A DNA stretch of 64,000 bases from Cordylochernes scorpioides. Its lineage: Eukaryota; Arthropoda; Arachnida; Pseudoscorpiones; Chernetidae. Both the position numbers and the translations under genes were made by a program. This document shows positions 52,621 through 64,000 of the stretch, piece by piece (within the stretch, counting starts at the first letter, position 1; each line of letters opens with the position of its first letter). Under the pieces are notes generated by a model that worked only from the letters and a program-made list of their open reading frames with translations, did no database searches and was not told where the DNA came from. The stretch is from positions 156,574,368 through 156,638,367 of the forward strand of contig CP092886.1 in assembly GCA_030710605.1 (NCBI GenBank), in the 5' to 3' direction.

Positions 52621-53210
52621 ATATAATCACATACATGCTTATTATAAAATACTTTATGTTGGATATAAATTTGTTTCGTTTGACTCCTCTAAAATAGCAT
52701 GTCAATGGGACAGAATCGGCAATGTTGTCGAAGACTATTGCTATTTAATTTCACTAGTGACGGGGAAAATGCAATATCAGTTAGAGTGCTCTCGACACTT
52801 CTGCTTGGAAATAAAAACTCGATATTTTTTTAGTGAAGAACCCTGGACAATTTTTTTTTTTCAAAAATATAGAACATCTTATTCAGGTCTGAGGGAAAGC
52901 GTATGCAATGAAATTTCTTTTCTTTTTTTTTCTTTCTGGTAAATAACACAGTGCACCGGATATGCGAAGACGGTTGAAACAAGGAAATTTGACACGATAG
53001 AAAAGTGCTGATGCGGCCGAATGACGTCATAACGCGTGGACCGACGGATGGCGTTGGCGATCCTACGTCTGTCCATCTGTCCATCCTGTTTTCAGGATAC
53101 TCTTGATTCTCCCATATCGACCAGAACTACACTCACGGTGACCGTTTGAAACTTTATCGGGATAGAGCCACATGGACAGCGGAATCTATTACGTGATCTA
53201 TCCGGAGAAT
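52621..53210. other. Unassigned unique segment of version 2
   Basis: Between repeat R and block C. It includes a moderately GC-rich stretch (52990-53200) with no frame I recognise. A poly-T tract lies near 52850. Nothing supports a gene. Confidence 0.5.
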
Positions 53211-53638
53211 AGGGTGGCTGAGTAGGGTTACAAATTCGTTTTTTTTAAAGGCTAACACATAAAATGCGTAGTGTATGAGTGGATATGGTCACGATGAATG
53301 ATCTAATTACCTTTATAAATATAAATAAATAGACACATTTGAACTATATGAATTGATATAAAGCGGGGAAGTGTGGTGTGTATATATGTGTACATGAATA
53401 AAATGATTTGATTTATATGTCTTGATGTTTTGATTTGCTGTATAAAGATGGAGCGTTATTGCCTTACATGAATGAAATGTTACAAAGAATCGATGCCATG
53501 TGGATATATGAATGTATTTCCACCACTGCAAACCAGAATCTGTTCAAGAGCAGATGAAGATCAGCGGGATTTCAGAACGGAACCAGAAAAAAATGGAATA
53601 AATGAGGACGTTATAACGATGTTTTAACTAAATATTTT

Positions 53639-53960
53639 TTATACCTAAAGTTGTCCAAAAAATTCGTGTTTTAATTAAAACGTTTTTCTTATTACTTGGC
53701 GAATATTATTATTAATACATAATAAAACATAATACAATTATGAAAATTCGAAACTATTATAGACGTGTATGATTCTTTTTAAAAATAAAACAATTTCGAA
53801 TGCCCTTACTGCAATGGAAAAATTAACAGATGGCGCGCTAATGCATCATAATATAATAAATTACGTTATACATAATACAAAGACATTATACATAACGGCG
53901 AATAATATTGGTATTTCAATTTTTTTGCAAGTGTTTACCAACTTTTGAGACAACCTTGTA
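53639..53960. mobile_element. Mariner-type MITE (copy 2)
   Basis: Counterpart of 26741-27066. Left end ACCTAAAGTTGTCCAAAAAA, right end TTTTGAGACAACCTTGTA, with the same internal small-repeat fragment. Confidence 0.6.
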
Positions 53961-54797
53961 TTTGTAGAGATTTTAACAATCTAACACCGGAGAATGGGCT
54001 GGATATCAATACAACTTAGCCTCGCGATATGCCGGGCGGGATGTCCCAGTGCTAGAGGAGATAAAGAGACGCAATAACCTGGTGGCACTATCCACCTGGG
54101 TGGGCAATTTGGGCGCTTATTGAAATCCTTCCTCCCCGTTCAACTTCTCCTTTTTAATACTCTGTCTTGTTAACTCCTGTTGTGTTTTTAATTTTAAAAT
54201 ACACATCTCTCATTTAATTAAAATTCTTCCTACCTTACAAACTTGCTTTGTTGAAGACAAAAATTTTAACACAAATAGCGGAATGAATTCGATGTACCGG
54301 ATTCACGAACCAAACGACTGTAAACACTTTGATATCAATTAATCATTTATCACATTGGGACTTTAGCATTTATCACATCAAATTTCAAAGGGTATATCTA
54401 TTTTCATTTTTGTCTGTTTAGAGTAAGATATATTTTTTTCTTATTTTAATTATTGTAGTTAAATATATCGCAAAATGTTTTTTTTTTTAAGACCAGCGGT
54501 ATTAATTGAATTCAGTGTGGGAAAATGAGTAAATATGTTTGTTAATGTGTGTAAGCACTGAGAATAATAATAAATAAATCACCAATAAAATGTCGGGAGT
54601 TTAAATGAAAAGATTAAAGTCCGTCTCCTGGATGGACGATGGCTATCAGCTGAAACCAAAGTCTTGAGGAGGGCGTTCTGAATTCACCAGAGCTGTTGAT
54701 GTGGCTTTGTCATCGATCCAAGTCTGATAGAATGCAGAGACTATCAATAGATGGCGCATAAGTTCCACGTCTATTATGATAAGAGAGGTGAAGTTAT

Positions 54798-55197
54798 ATA
54801 TATATGTTATATTGAAATATTTCATTTAAAATTATGTTATATTAAAGTATTATTTTATTTTAAAATTATATTTCATAGATAAAATACTCTTCTAAAATCG
54901 ACCGCCAGAGGTCACTCTTCCCGTAAAAATATTCATTGTTGTTGTTCCCCGTGGGTCGACCCAAAACATTTGTACATTATGTAAATAATCTTTTCATTTT
55001 TATTCTTACGCCTTAAGCCAGGCAATACTTTTATCAAATTATGTTATTCATATATATTACTCAGCTCAATAAAGCAATATCTGATCAAGACCATTTTATT
55101 ATTATTCTTTCAAGAAATTTAGCTACGACTGCACCACCATAGCATAATCATCAATATGATCCAAAACAACAGAAATCCCATCTTTTTATTTTTTTAA

Positions 55198-55203
<6 letters not shown>
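54798..55203. repeat. Repeat R, uninterrupted copy
   Basis: Present here and absent at the matching position in block C copy 1 (about 27905). It provides the empty-site sequence for both the Helitron and the LINE inserted in the other R copy. It sits within a long (TA)n tract, and a TA run at 55203-55242 follows. Confidence 0.75.
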
Positions 55204-55245
<42 letters not shown>

Positions 55246-55382
55246 TTTTTTAAGGGGAGAGATTCATATAATCTTATTAACATTCAAATCTATAAAATTT
55301 CTCAAACAACCAGTACTGTGCATTGTTTCCCACCCCCTCCCCCATTCGGACTAGTTATTTCAATATAACATTTATAAAATAT

Positions 55383-55634
55383 TATGAAAAAAGGCATCTC
55401 CTTATCGTGCAACTGAAAGTTGCTGATGGCTTGCGCCATCTATCGGAATAAATATCAACTATTCTCGTTGATTTTTAATTATTCCAGACTTGGCCAAATA
55501 CCCATTCTTGATTAATCAAGAAAAGCTAACCACGGGCGCGTTTCGGGCTGTTGGCCCTCATCAGCATTTATTCCGATAGATGGCGCAAGCCATCAGCAAC
55601 TTTCAGTTGCACGATAAGGAGATGCCTTTTTCAT
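55383..55634 (-). mobile_element. M1 foldback element (copy 2, full arms)
   Basis: Both arms are complete. The hammerhead relic at 55530-55564 has core CUGAUGA and GAAA but a GCC triplet and no 5-prime stem I strand. It is the less deleted form of 28068-28283. Confidence 0.65.
55530..55564 (-). ncRNA. Hammerhead relic with altered cleavage site (copy 2)
   Basis: As at 28208: stem II and both cores are intact. U16.1 of the triplet is replaced by C, and the upstream stem I strand is missing. Confidence 0.62.
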
Positions 55635-56329
55635 AATTTTGTACCTTATCCCAGTACAATATCACATTTGTACTATTTTTTTCACATTTATAAAATATTT
55701 ATTAAATATTTTTCACAATTATATGAAATTATAATATACTATTTATATTTATCATAATTTGTTAATATGAAACTCCTGTTGAAGGACTGACAAGTCCGAA
55801 AGCTTGAAAATAAAAGGTTTGCACAATAAACTCAACCCTGGAAGCTTTATTTATTTTATTATAATGAGTATTTAATCAACTCTTTCGCAAATATTATAAA
55901 TAGCTTGGTTAAATTTAATCGTGGTTCTCTATCTTTAGCTCGTTTTCTACTTTCTCTTCATTTTTTTTTGTTTCGTATCTATAACGTATAACTGACGAGG
56001 CCTCCGCGTGAACACTGATACAGCCTATTTTGTTTACAGTAAAATATAAACTATTTTTGACAACTCTAAATAAATATATGTGCATATTTTCTTGTTTCAT
56101 CTTTAAAAAGGTAGAATTTTTCTTTTTAAACAGAATTATTTTAAAATATATTTTATTACATTCTCAATATGGATTGCTGTTATGACAAACTATATCATCC
56201 TTCCGCAACTTTAGGTATTAATATTGCCTGGAAATCAGCCCTTGTCACTTCACCAGCTTAAACACCTGTTTGATAAATTCGACCGATTTCATAATCCTTC
56301 TCGTAGGATGTTATGTAATCGAAGCCGCC

Positions 56330-56372
56330 CCTGTACTGATGAAGGCCATAGCCCGAAACCATGGTATACAGG
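56330..56372 (+). ncRNA. Hammerhead ribozyme (H4, copy 2), near-complete
   Basis: Stem I CCUGUA/UACAGG (6 bp), core CUGAUGA, stem II GGC/GCC with loop CAUA, GAAA, stem III ACC/GGU with a 2-nt loop, triplet GUA, cleavage after 56366. The one flaw is an A-C mismatch where stem II meets the core (normally G-C), which may slow it. The copy at 28978 has also lost core C3. Confidence 0.72.
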
Positions 56373-56623
56373 TTGGCTTTTGTCTGAATTTACCAAAACT
56401 GGTGTTTCGTGGCTCATTCATCATCATCACTAGTAAAGTAATTAGTAAAGATTATTAGATGAAAAAAATAAACTTCTTTAATCAATTAACCCAATATTGC
56501 GATTATTTATGAATAGATCTAAAAATAATTTATGAAATGTGAAATTTGGATAACAATGTTATTACTATGTGAAAAATTAGTACAAATGTGATTTTGTACT
56601 GTGATAAGGTGCATAAATTATGA

Positions 56624-56878
56624 AAAAGACATCTCCTTATCGTGCAACTGAAAGTTGCTGATGGCTTGCACCATCTATCGGAATAAATATCAACTATTCT
56701 CGTTGATTTTTAATTATTTAAGAATTGGCCAAATGGCCCCTTTTCTTGATTAATCAAGAATGAGTATTTGGCCAATTCTGGAATAATTAAAAATCAACGA
56801 GAATAGTTGATATTTATTCCGATAGATGGCGCAAGCCATCAGTAACTCAGTTGCACGATAAGGAGATGCCTTTTTCAT
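56624..56878. mobile_element. M1 foldback element without hammerhead (copy 2)
   Basis: Counterpart of 29272-29526, a near-perfect palindrome without the ribozyme centre. Confidence 0.62.
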
Positions 56879-57372
56879 AATGTCATTACTGTTTTTAATC
56901 AATCGACCAATATAGTAATATTATAATAGACATGATAAATTCATGGTTTTTGAATGTACTCATAATTTATATTAAAAAAAGGCACATATTGATAGGTTTT
57001 ATTATAAATATACACCATGTTACTATATGTTGATATGTTGATTGCAATTCGAACTGCTTGATAATTGTCATTGTATATATATACTAATGTTTGACATTAC
57101 ACATAGAGTATTCATACACGGTTGCTCCTTTTGAGAAAAGCCCTTAATATTGATAGAATATGTACACACACATACTCTCTAGAAAATACACATAAACACA
57201 CACACAAAAAAACACATACAACACACAGATATACAAATTAACATACACACACAGACAGTGTCATAATTCCAACCACCCAAAACAAAAACGATATTTTATT
57301 ATTTTTTAAATCTTTTTTTCTACTCTTTCTTTTATTTAAATTCATAAATTCATTGGTCGAAGAGATTGGTAG

Positions 57373-57433
57373 GGGAGTCAAGCAGCAGGGATGAAACTCC
57401 CTCCGGGTTTACCTTTGATAAGTCCCGGCCCGG
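57373..57433 (+). ncRNA. Strand-permuted hammerhead relic, instance D (copy 2)
   Basis: As at 30020-30080, with one change in the linker before the extra helix (C-T-CCGGG instead of C-G-CCGGG). Stem II, stem III and the extra helix are unchanged; the core is UUGAUAA. Confidence 0.42.
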
Positions 57434-57904
57434 TACCAATCTCTTTCATCCTGGTTTAACCATTATGGTTTCCATTAACACAAGACAAACAAATTTGACT
57501 CTATTTTACACTAAAAAATATATTATTAAAAGTGTTATCAACACAAAAAAAAACATAAAAATTTTAAAAAATTACTTTTAAAAAATTTATTCATTTTTTC
57601 TTTTTAACTTTAAATGTTTGATAAAAAGATAACATGGTTCTGTCTTTGCTCTTTTTCTTATTCTAATACCTTTCTTCAATACCAATTCTTCCTTTTTTTC
57701 TATGTTCTGCTTACATGACGCGTAACTGCCGAGGCTACAGCGTGAACTTGTTATAACCCTATGTTGTTACTTAAATAAAAAAAAAACACCTTTTTTTGAT
57801 ACCCTAAAAGTAATATTTTCATAATATGTTTTTAATTATCATTACTCATTCTCTAATACAACTATCTTTCATATAAATTATATTTAATTCTACTTATTAA
57901 TATA

Positions 57905-58662
57905 TATCCTTATATCTATAAAAATGAAATCCAAAATCGAAGTTTGTTATCGCGTTGCGCAAAATCTACAGAATAATTATTATGAAATTTCGCATGTAGG
58001 TATCTGAAGATTTCGTTTAACATATAGGCTATTCAAAAACCTAAAAAGGTTAATGTGCTTTTTTTTTTAAATATAAAACCAAAAAGCGTTAGTTCCAGCT
58101 TTTTACCGCTTGGGCGCAGCACTGGTCGCGACGATAAATGAATTTGATTGGTTAATAATTTACACGTGGTTTGTTTACACGATGAATGTTAGTTTGATTA
58201 CAGGATGAATGTTTTTAAAAGGTAAGATTATCCAATCGCCGTGAAACTTTAGTAAGTTATTTACTATACTACTGGAAAGGTTTCTGGCTTGAATTTGATT
58301 TGAAATAAATATTCTTTTCAATTTTATTTGCAAATTTTATACTTTCACTCGCAAGCAGCGCCTCTCGCGGTTTCTGTTGAAATTATATTTATAAATTGTA
58401 ACAATGCTGAAAATGTGTTCTAATTATGATAAATTTAATTTGAGAATCTATTCTATCTATATATATATAATTGATTGTCTGTCTGTATGTATGTTTGTAC
58501 TCTATAGATTCAAAAACCATACATCCAATCACCGTGAAATTTTGGGATATTATTAGGTATATCCCCGGGAAGGTTTTTGAAAAATAATTTATTGAATATT
58601 CTTAGAGTTATTTGCAGATTTGTAGATTTAACTCGCAAGCAGCGCCCCCATTGCGACGATGA
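57905..58662 (+). mobile_element. Helitron 5-prime end fragments (copy 2)
   Basis: Counterpart of 30547-31305: a TCCTTATATCTATAAAAATG-type start and a second TCTATATATATAT start followed by GATTGTCTGTCTG. No 3-prime end is visible. Confidence 0.58.
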
Positions 58663-59075
58663 TAACAAGTTTTTCTTTGTAACGTATTATATTCCCCTTC
58701 TTGAAGCATTTATTCTCGGGTAATAAATGGTTGAAGTTGAGATATATGATATCGTAGGTTACGTCAGATATCCTATTTTTTAAAATGACAAATGGTCCTT
58801 CATAGTTCGATGATGTCTTGATGAGACGAAAATCGTCGTAGGCAATTTTTCTCATAACTAAGTCTCCTTTAAAAACATACTTGGCTATCGTGTTTAAACT
58901 CCCATTTTTTTAAATTTTGGAATGTGGGTCCATTTCAACCTGCCAATAACCCCATGTAACATCGAGGGTAGAGAAGAATCTGGATCCATGCGATCGATCA
59001 AACATGTCTTGTATGTGAGATAGGGGTCGCCTGCCATCCAAATCTGTGATGCAATGTTTAATTTTTATCCCTTTT
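58628..59075 (-). pseudogene. Ty3-type deletion derivative (copy 2)
   Basis: Counterpart of 31272-31720, with the same joint between the RT fragment and integrase C-terminus. Confidence 0.6.
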
Positions 59076-59869
59076 AAGGAACATATTGGACACCAGAATG
59101 GGCAAACATTTTTTCTATTATCATTATTTTTTCATTGTAAGACGTACCATTAAAGGATTGATAGCTCTACAGGAATATTCCGGCGAAAAATCTCACGCCG
59201 CTTAACACCACTACTACTGAAGCAGTGAAAAGGCAATACGACATGATAATGAAGAAACATGAAAATATATTCGAATACACAGCGCAAAAAATATATTTTC
59301 CATATGATGACATCCAGATAAATAACCCAAACATCGCAAATTTGTCGAGCATCAAACTTTAGGAACCTGAGACCATCCCTTTCCGGACTAGTAGTAGTAG
59401 TAGTGAGATAAAGGTAGCATTGAATAACTTTAGCACCACCGATAAAAACGAAATAAGAAACGCAATATCTAATAAACCGAGAATAAATTAACCTCAAGCA
59501 TGTAAACTCATGGACAAAACTTAAGGAAGTGGAGTGACTTTGATGTTCGGTCCTCTGTTTTTTTTTTTTTTTTTGAAGGAAGTAGAGACAATTTTGTTCA
59601 CACTTGGTTATCTCGTGTGTCTTCAATAAAGGTCACTGTGAATCAAATATCTTTCAGAGTTATTATCTGAATACCGATTTACATGCTAAAAGGTACAGCT
59701 TCCTTAGGCTTTGTAATGAGTGTAAAAAAAGAGAATATATTGATACCAGAATGTCTAAGAAAGAGAATAATGACATAATCGTACCCAAGTCAGACGAGGG
59801 ATCAAATACCGTAACAAGGAGAGGAATGATTATTGCGATAAGATAAAGGAAATTCTGGGGCGGGCTCCC

Positions 59870-62225
59870 AAACCTTTAGAACCTTGGGTAGCTTATTCCT
59901 TCTTCTGATGACGAAACATCCTTTCTCTCCATACTTCTCCTCATATAGTTAGTGTGTACTTTCTTTTCAATTCCATCAGTTTCTATCATACAGCTGTTGC
60001 TTCCTACTATTCTCTTTACAATCCCAAATATCCATTTCGGTTTTCCTCTTTCCATCCATCTGTATCTTATTCTATCATTTATTTTGTAGCTATTGCTCTG
60101 TTTTTTTATTATTCAATCTTCCTACTCTTACTGATTTCTTGCTCAACATGGAAATCTTCGTTCTAATCTCGTGATTTAAAAATATTCCAGCAGGGGATTT
60201 TTCCGTTCTAGTCAAAGGACTCAATCTATATGCATATAATGCCTTTATCAAAGCAAACTCAAGGGGTAATTCTCTTTCCTCCGAAATAATTCTTCTCATA
60301 GCTTTTTTTTTATCTCTCTTACAGACACTTCCGCTAGTCCGTTGCTCTCTGGATGGTAGGCGGGGCTAAACATCGCATGTATGCCGTTTCTTTCGAAAAA
60401 TGTCTTCATTTCATAACTTCTAAACGGGGGCCCATTATCCATTACCGCCACCTCCGGGATACCATATCTCGCTAAACATTCTCTCAAAAAGTCTATGCAG
60501 AATCCCGCCGATGTATTTGGAACCATTTGACATTCTATCCAATTAGAATGCGCATCCACTAATATCAAAAAGGTTTTTCCCGCAAAATAGAAATAGTCAA
60601 GATGAATCCTCTTCCAAACTTTGTTTGGTGGAGTCCACTCAGTAAATTCCTGGTTTGGCAGCTTTGATGTGTTTTCCATACAAATGCTACAGCTTTTAGA
60701 CAATTTTTCAATTTGCTCATCTATTCCTGGCCAATAGACAGAACTTCTGGCCAGAGTCTTCATTTTATTTATTCCAATATGATTTTCATGAATGATATTC
60801 AAAACATATTCTCTTAAGGAATCGGGGATTATCATTCTATTTCCGAAAAATAGGCAATTTCTTACTATTGTTATCTCGTTTTTAATTCTAATATAAGGGT
60901 TTATATCTACATCTGAGTCAATATCATACTTGACTAATTTATATAGTTTTCTAAGAGTTGGATCTTCTTGGGTTTTGTCCGATACCAAGACGTAATCTAA
61001 TATTGAATTTTCTATTAATAATATTTCTCCCATTTCCTCTTCCTTCTCCCCTTTTTCAGGATTTGGAAATCTTGAAAGAAAATCTGCAAGAGGTATTTCA
61101 GTTCCCTTAGTATATTTAATTTCAAAATTAAAACTTGATATTGAGAGTGACCATCTATGTAATCTATTTGCCACTAAGGCTGGTAAATTATTTTTATCGC
61201 CAAAAATGGCTAGTAATGGTTTGTGATCTGTATTAATAATGAAATTTCTTTGTAAAGAAATTGTTTTAGCCTGTTTAAGGTAAAGAATATTGATAAACCT
61301 TCTTTTTCTATCTGGGAATATTTTATTTCTGTGTCATTTAGTGTTCTCGAAACAAAAGTAATTGGTTTCTCAATACCGTTTACAATATGGGAAATATATC
61401 CTCCTATACCATAGTTTGATGCATCACAAGTAACATAAAGAGGTAAATCTTGCGAATAATGCGTCAAACAAGTTTTTGTATTAATCAAATTTTTACATTT
61501 TTCGAAAGCCTGATCATGTTTTTTTTTTCCAATTCCAATTATTACTTCTTTTCAATAAAGAGAATAAAGGATTTGCATGTATGGATAAATTTTTAACGAA
61601 TTTACTGTAAAATGACAACATGCCCAAGAAAGATTTCAATTCTGAACTGTTACTCGGTTTAGGACATTTTTTTATACTGTCCAATTTATCCTCAAGGGGA
61701 TAGATTCCATTTTTATTTATTTTATATCCCAAATAATTGATTTCATCAACAAAAAAACAGATTTTTCTTTATTAATTGAAAAATTAAAATTAGATAATTT
61801 ATTCATGACTCTCCCTCTCTCTGTCTCATTATCTGAATTATGCTCATTTACATCAGACGATGCTATAAGAATATCGTCTAAATATATTATTACATTTTTA
61901 AGACCGGAAAAAATATTGTCCATAGTTCTTTGGAAAATAGTCGCTCCGGACTTGATACCGAAGGGCAGCCTTTTATATTTAAAAAGGCCTTTATGGGTAG
62001 AAATAACTGTCAATTTTTGAGATTCCTCGTCTAGAAGTATCTGATGATATGCGCTTGAAAGATCAATTTTACTAAATATACTTTTACCAAAAAAAGAATG
62101 TAAAACATTATCGATGTTCGGTATCGGATATTTAACATCTTCGATAAATGGATTTAAGGTTCTTCTTTCATTATATATGGTTCGAACGAAATCCTCGTCG
62201 CCATTGTTATTTTGCTTATTAAATA
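59870..62225 (-). pseudogene. Ty3/gypsy-type pol pseudogene (copy 2)
   Basis: Counterpart of 32520-34865. RT core with YLDDI near 61893, thumb 61732-61514, RNase H 61488-61210, integrase 61174-60296 with the D, D, E residues kept. The CT tract near 61812 is shorter than in copy 1, so the frame after YLDDI stays open longer. Other frameshifts remain near 61520 (T-run) and 61250. A 9-bp deletion near 60926 keeps frame. Confidence 0.85.
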
Positions 62226-62685
62226 ATTTATTTGAAATAGTATAAACACATTTATATTAAACAAAATAAAAGATGTCAGAACTTATAAAATAAAAGAAGT
62301 TTATTTATATTCTTTAAAAATATTTACATAAAAAACAATTTAACAAAACAAATTTAATCCAAAAATTAAACAATCAAAATTTACGTATTTCTCGACAGAA
62401 TGTATTTACTTTTACTTCGTCAAAATCCAAAAAATAATAAATTAATTAATATTTAATTATTTAATTATTATTTATATTTTATATTTATATATTTATATTA
62501 TATATTTATATATATATATATTTTATATTTATATAATATTATTTAATATTTAATTATTTTTATAAGTCCATTTACATCAATATATATATATGAAAAAAAC
62601 AATAGAAAATAAAAAATAAGTGTTGATATTAAAAATAAAGAAAGCATATCCTGACCAGGAGCACATGTGCTTTACAGAAGGCAGA

Positions 62686-62699
62686 GCACCATCTGGTGG
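62686..62699 (-). promoter_or_regulatory. CTCF-like motif (copy 2, unit 1)
   Basis: The reverse complement CCACCAGATGGTGC is the same as at 35338. Confidence 0.4.
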
Positions 62700-62780
62700 A
62701 ACAGAAATCAACAAAACATTGATTTAGCCTGTTCCCTGATATTTGGCCACCCACTTATTTGATAAATCAAGAAAAGCCAT

Positions 62781-62820
62781 CCACGAACGCGTTTCGCGCT
62801 GTAGGCGCTCGTCAGCGTGG
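62781..62820 (-). ncRNA. Hammerhead ribozyme, type I, GUU triplet (copy 2)
   Basis: Unchanged from 35433-35472 in all core and helix positions: CCACG/CGUGG, CUGACGA, GCGC/GCGC, GAAA, ACG/CGU, GUU. Confidence 0.78.
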
Positions 62821-63036
62821 AGTAGGCTGTACCACTGCGATCAAAAGGAATTTTGGTCCCAGAGGCTTCTTGAGAGACCAAGAAATAGGTATTTAAGACC
62901 AAATTTGCGTAAATACGCTTAGCACTTGAAAAAACAATTTAAAAATATATATAATAAGTGGGTCAAGTGTGTGTTGATATTAACAATTAGGAGAGCATAT
63001 CCTGACCAGGAGCACATGTTATTTACAGAAGGCAGA

Positions 63037-63050
63037 GCGCCATCTGGTGG
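63037..63050 (-). promoter_or_regulatory. CTCF-like motif (copy 2, unit 2)
   Basis: The reverse complement CCACCAGATGGCGC is a full consensus match, the same as at 35691. Confidence 0.45.
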
Positions 63051-63240
63051 AACAGAAATCAACTAATCATTGATTTAACCTATTCCCTGTTATTTGGCCA
63101 ACCCAATTTCTTGATAAATCAAGAAAAATCATCCACGAATGCGTATCGTCAGCGTGGAGTAGGCTGTATCACTGCGACCAAAAAGAATTTTGGTCCCAGA
63201 GACTTCTTGAGAAACCAAGAAATGGGTTTATATATATATA

Positions 63241-63738
63241 TATATTTTAAATATTGAGCAATCCATAATAATATCTATAAATAAATATAAAGCATATATT
63301 GGATATAAATTTATTAATCAGCCAATATTTCTAGGGGCAACACGCCTCTCTTTATCAAGGCTTTTCTTTGATTTGAACTAAATCACGTGGGCATGTGATC
63401 CACTCACGCTATACAAGACCAAAGTAAGAAACCATCTAATGAAAAATTCACTGTATATAAAATGTATTTACAATTGCTATATTTAATAATAATTAAAAGA
63501 GTATATAATTAAATAACCATTTGATTAAATAAATGAAGAGACTGATAAATATTAGAAAATAAAATGAGTGAGGATTATGATTCAATATGTTGTGTTGATA
63601 TATATAAATAAAAATATATTACAAGTATAAATATATACAAAAATAATGAAATAAAAAATAATAAATAAATAAATAATTTAGGAAGATATAAATTCTCTGT
63701 AAATTTCTGGTAGGTCAATTTTCCTATTTATTGCATTG
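63241..63738 (-). mobile_element. Penelope-like element, 3-prime end
   Basis: Minus strand: the last 19 codons (AINRKIDLPEIYREFISS, stop near 63678) followed by an ~440-bp 3-prime region ending in GCATATATTGGAT and GAGCAATCCAT. The coding tail matches that of the element at 25430. A degenerate hammerhead-like hairpin lies at 63322-63364. It joins a plus-strand RT fragment at 63739. Confidence 0.75.
63322..63364 (-). ncRNA. Hammerhead-like hairpin in second Penelope 3-prime region
   Basis: Minus strand: GCCUUGAUAAAG, hairpin AGAGGC/GCCCCU, then AGAAAUAUUGGC. Flanks equal those at 24639, while the stem differs. This copy keeps GAAA but has UUGAUAA for the first core box. Confidence 0.45.
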
Positions 63739-64000
63739 GCAAACATTTTCATGAATGAAATAGACAAAATTATTACTGAAGCAAATAATTTAAAAGTTTT
63801 ATTATGGATGAGATATATAGACGACGTATTTTGCATAACTGAAACAGAAATTGATACTTTCCTATATTTTCTGAATAATCTCAAACCTTATTTGAAGTTC
63901 ACACACGAAATAGAAAACAATAATTCTTTAGCATTTTTAGACATTCAACTAATAAGAAAAGAACTTCATATAGAAACCACCATATACAGAAAACCTACGC
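63739..64000 (+). pseudogene. Penelope-like reverse transcriptase core, inverted relative to its 3-prime end
   Basis: The plus strand encodes ALANIFMNEID, the catalytic YIDDVF box (about 63820-63837) and HEIENNNSLAFLDIQL, continuing past the window edge. It overlaps in content the region just upstream of the fragment at 25430. The opposite orientation to 63241-63738, with a direct joint, suggests twin priming or a similar inversion. The frame is open as far as visible. Confidence 0.8.

Larger units (their letters stand above)
62590..63230. mobile_element. Tandem dimer of M2 hammerhead units (copy 2)
   Basis: Counterpart of 35230-35890. The first unit lacks part of the AAGTGGGTCAGG start. The complete hammerhead is at 62781-62820 and the relic at 63133-63157. 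Confidence 0.68.
53211..63240. repeat. Duplicated block C, copy 2
   Basis: Colinear with 26287-35898. It contains an extra ~400-bp copy of repeat R at 54798-55203 and lacks the internal deletion of the M1 element at 28068. Other differences are scattered substitutions and length changes in A/T and CT runs. Confidence 0.85.

Overview
This window looks like repeat-dense, intron-free intergenic DNA from an invertebrate animal. It is strongly AT-rich. Its only convincing cellular gene is a tRNA-Gly(GCC), which sits inside a transposon. The element mix (Penelope-like, Jockey-like LINE, Ty3-type LTR, Tc1/mariner, pogo-type MITE, many Helitrons) suggests an arthropod, but nothing here fixes the species. 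No host protein-coding gene could be supported.

Layout. Two 100-N gaps (2126-2225 and 42663-42762) divide the window into three contigs. Contig 1 (1-2125) and contig 3 (42763-64000), read together, are colinear with contig 2 from 7813 to about 35898. Block A is 1-2125 and 7813-9815. Block B is 42763-49765 and 9816-16695. Block C is 53211-63240 and 26287-35898. Contig 1 ends and contig 3 begins at exactly adjacent bases of contig 2 (9815/9816). The window therefore holds the same ~27 kb locus twice, as two haplotypes or a recent duplication, with different transposons in each version. Version 1 carries a 1.6-kb palindrome, a 5.7-kb LTR retrotransposon with identical LTRs and a truncated Penelope element. 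Version 2 carries a repeat split by a tRNA-bearing Helitron and an internally deleted LINE, plus a 185-bp ribozyme-like insertion whose empty site is visible in version 1. Other parts of contig 2 hold a Ty3-type gag pseudogene (2590-4290), a pogo-type MITE (7117-7573), a mariner (37682-39005), a Helitron carrying a 73-bp minisatellite (39816-41176) and further Ty3 fragments.

The most interesting layer is RNA. At least a dozen sites carry hammerhead ribozyme cores. Several are canonical and apparently complete, with the very short stem III seen in hammerheads of Penelope elements and retrozymes (11357, 44303, 16898, 35433, 62781; near-complete at 56330). A second set (3168, 3536, 3844, 17669, 18318, 30020, 48820, 57373) has all three hammerhead strands in a different linear order: cleavage-site strand, then GAAA strand, then CUGANGA strand. 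These also share an extra helix that covaries between families. As monomers they would be pseudoknotted, but a head-to-tail dimer can form an ordinary hammerhead, and one insertion at 3052-3977 is such a dimer with 14-bp target-site duplications. Several ribozyme-bearing repeats occur as 320-370 bp tandem dimers, and several carry an AGATGGCGC motif that in one family matches the whole CTCF consensus. The likely picture is a population of small retrozyme-like elements mobilised by the Penelope reverse transcriptase whose fragments lie in the same window. The ribozyme motifs are read directly from the sequence; their activity and mobilisation are inference.
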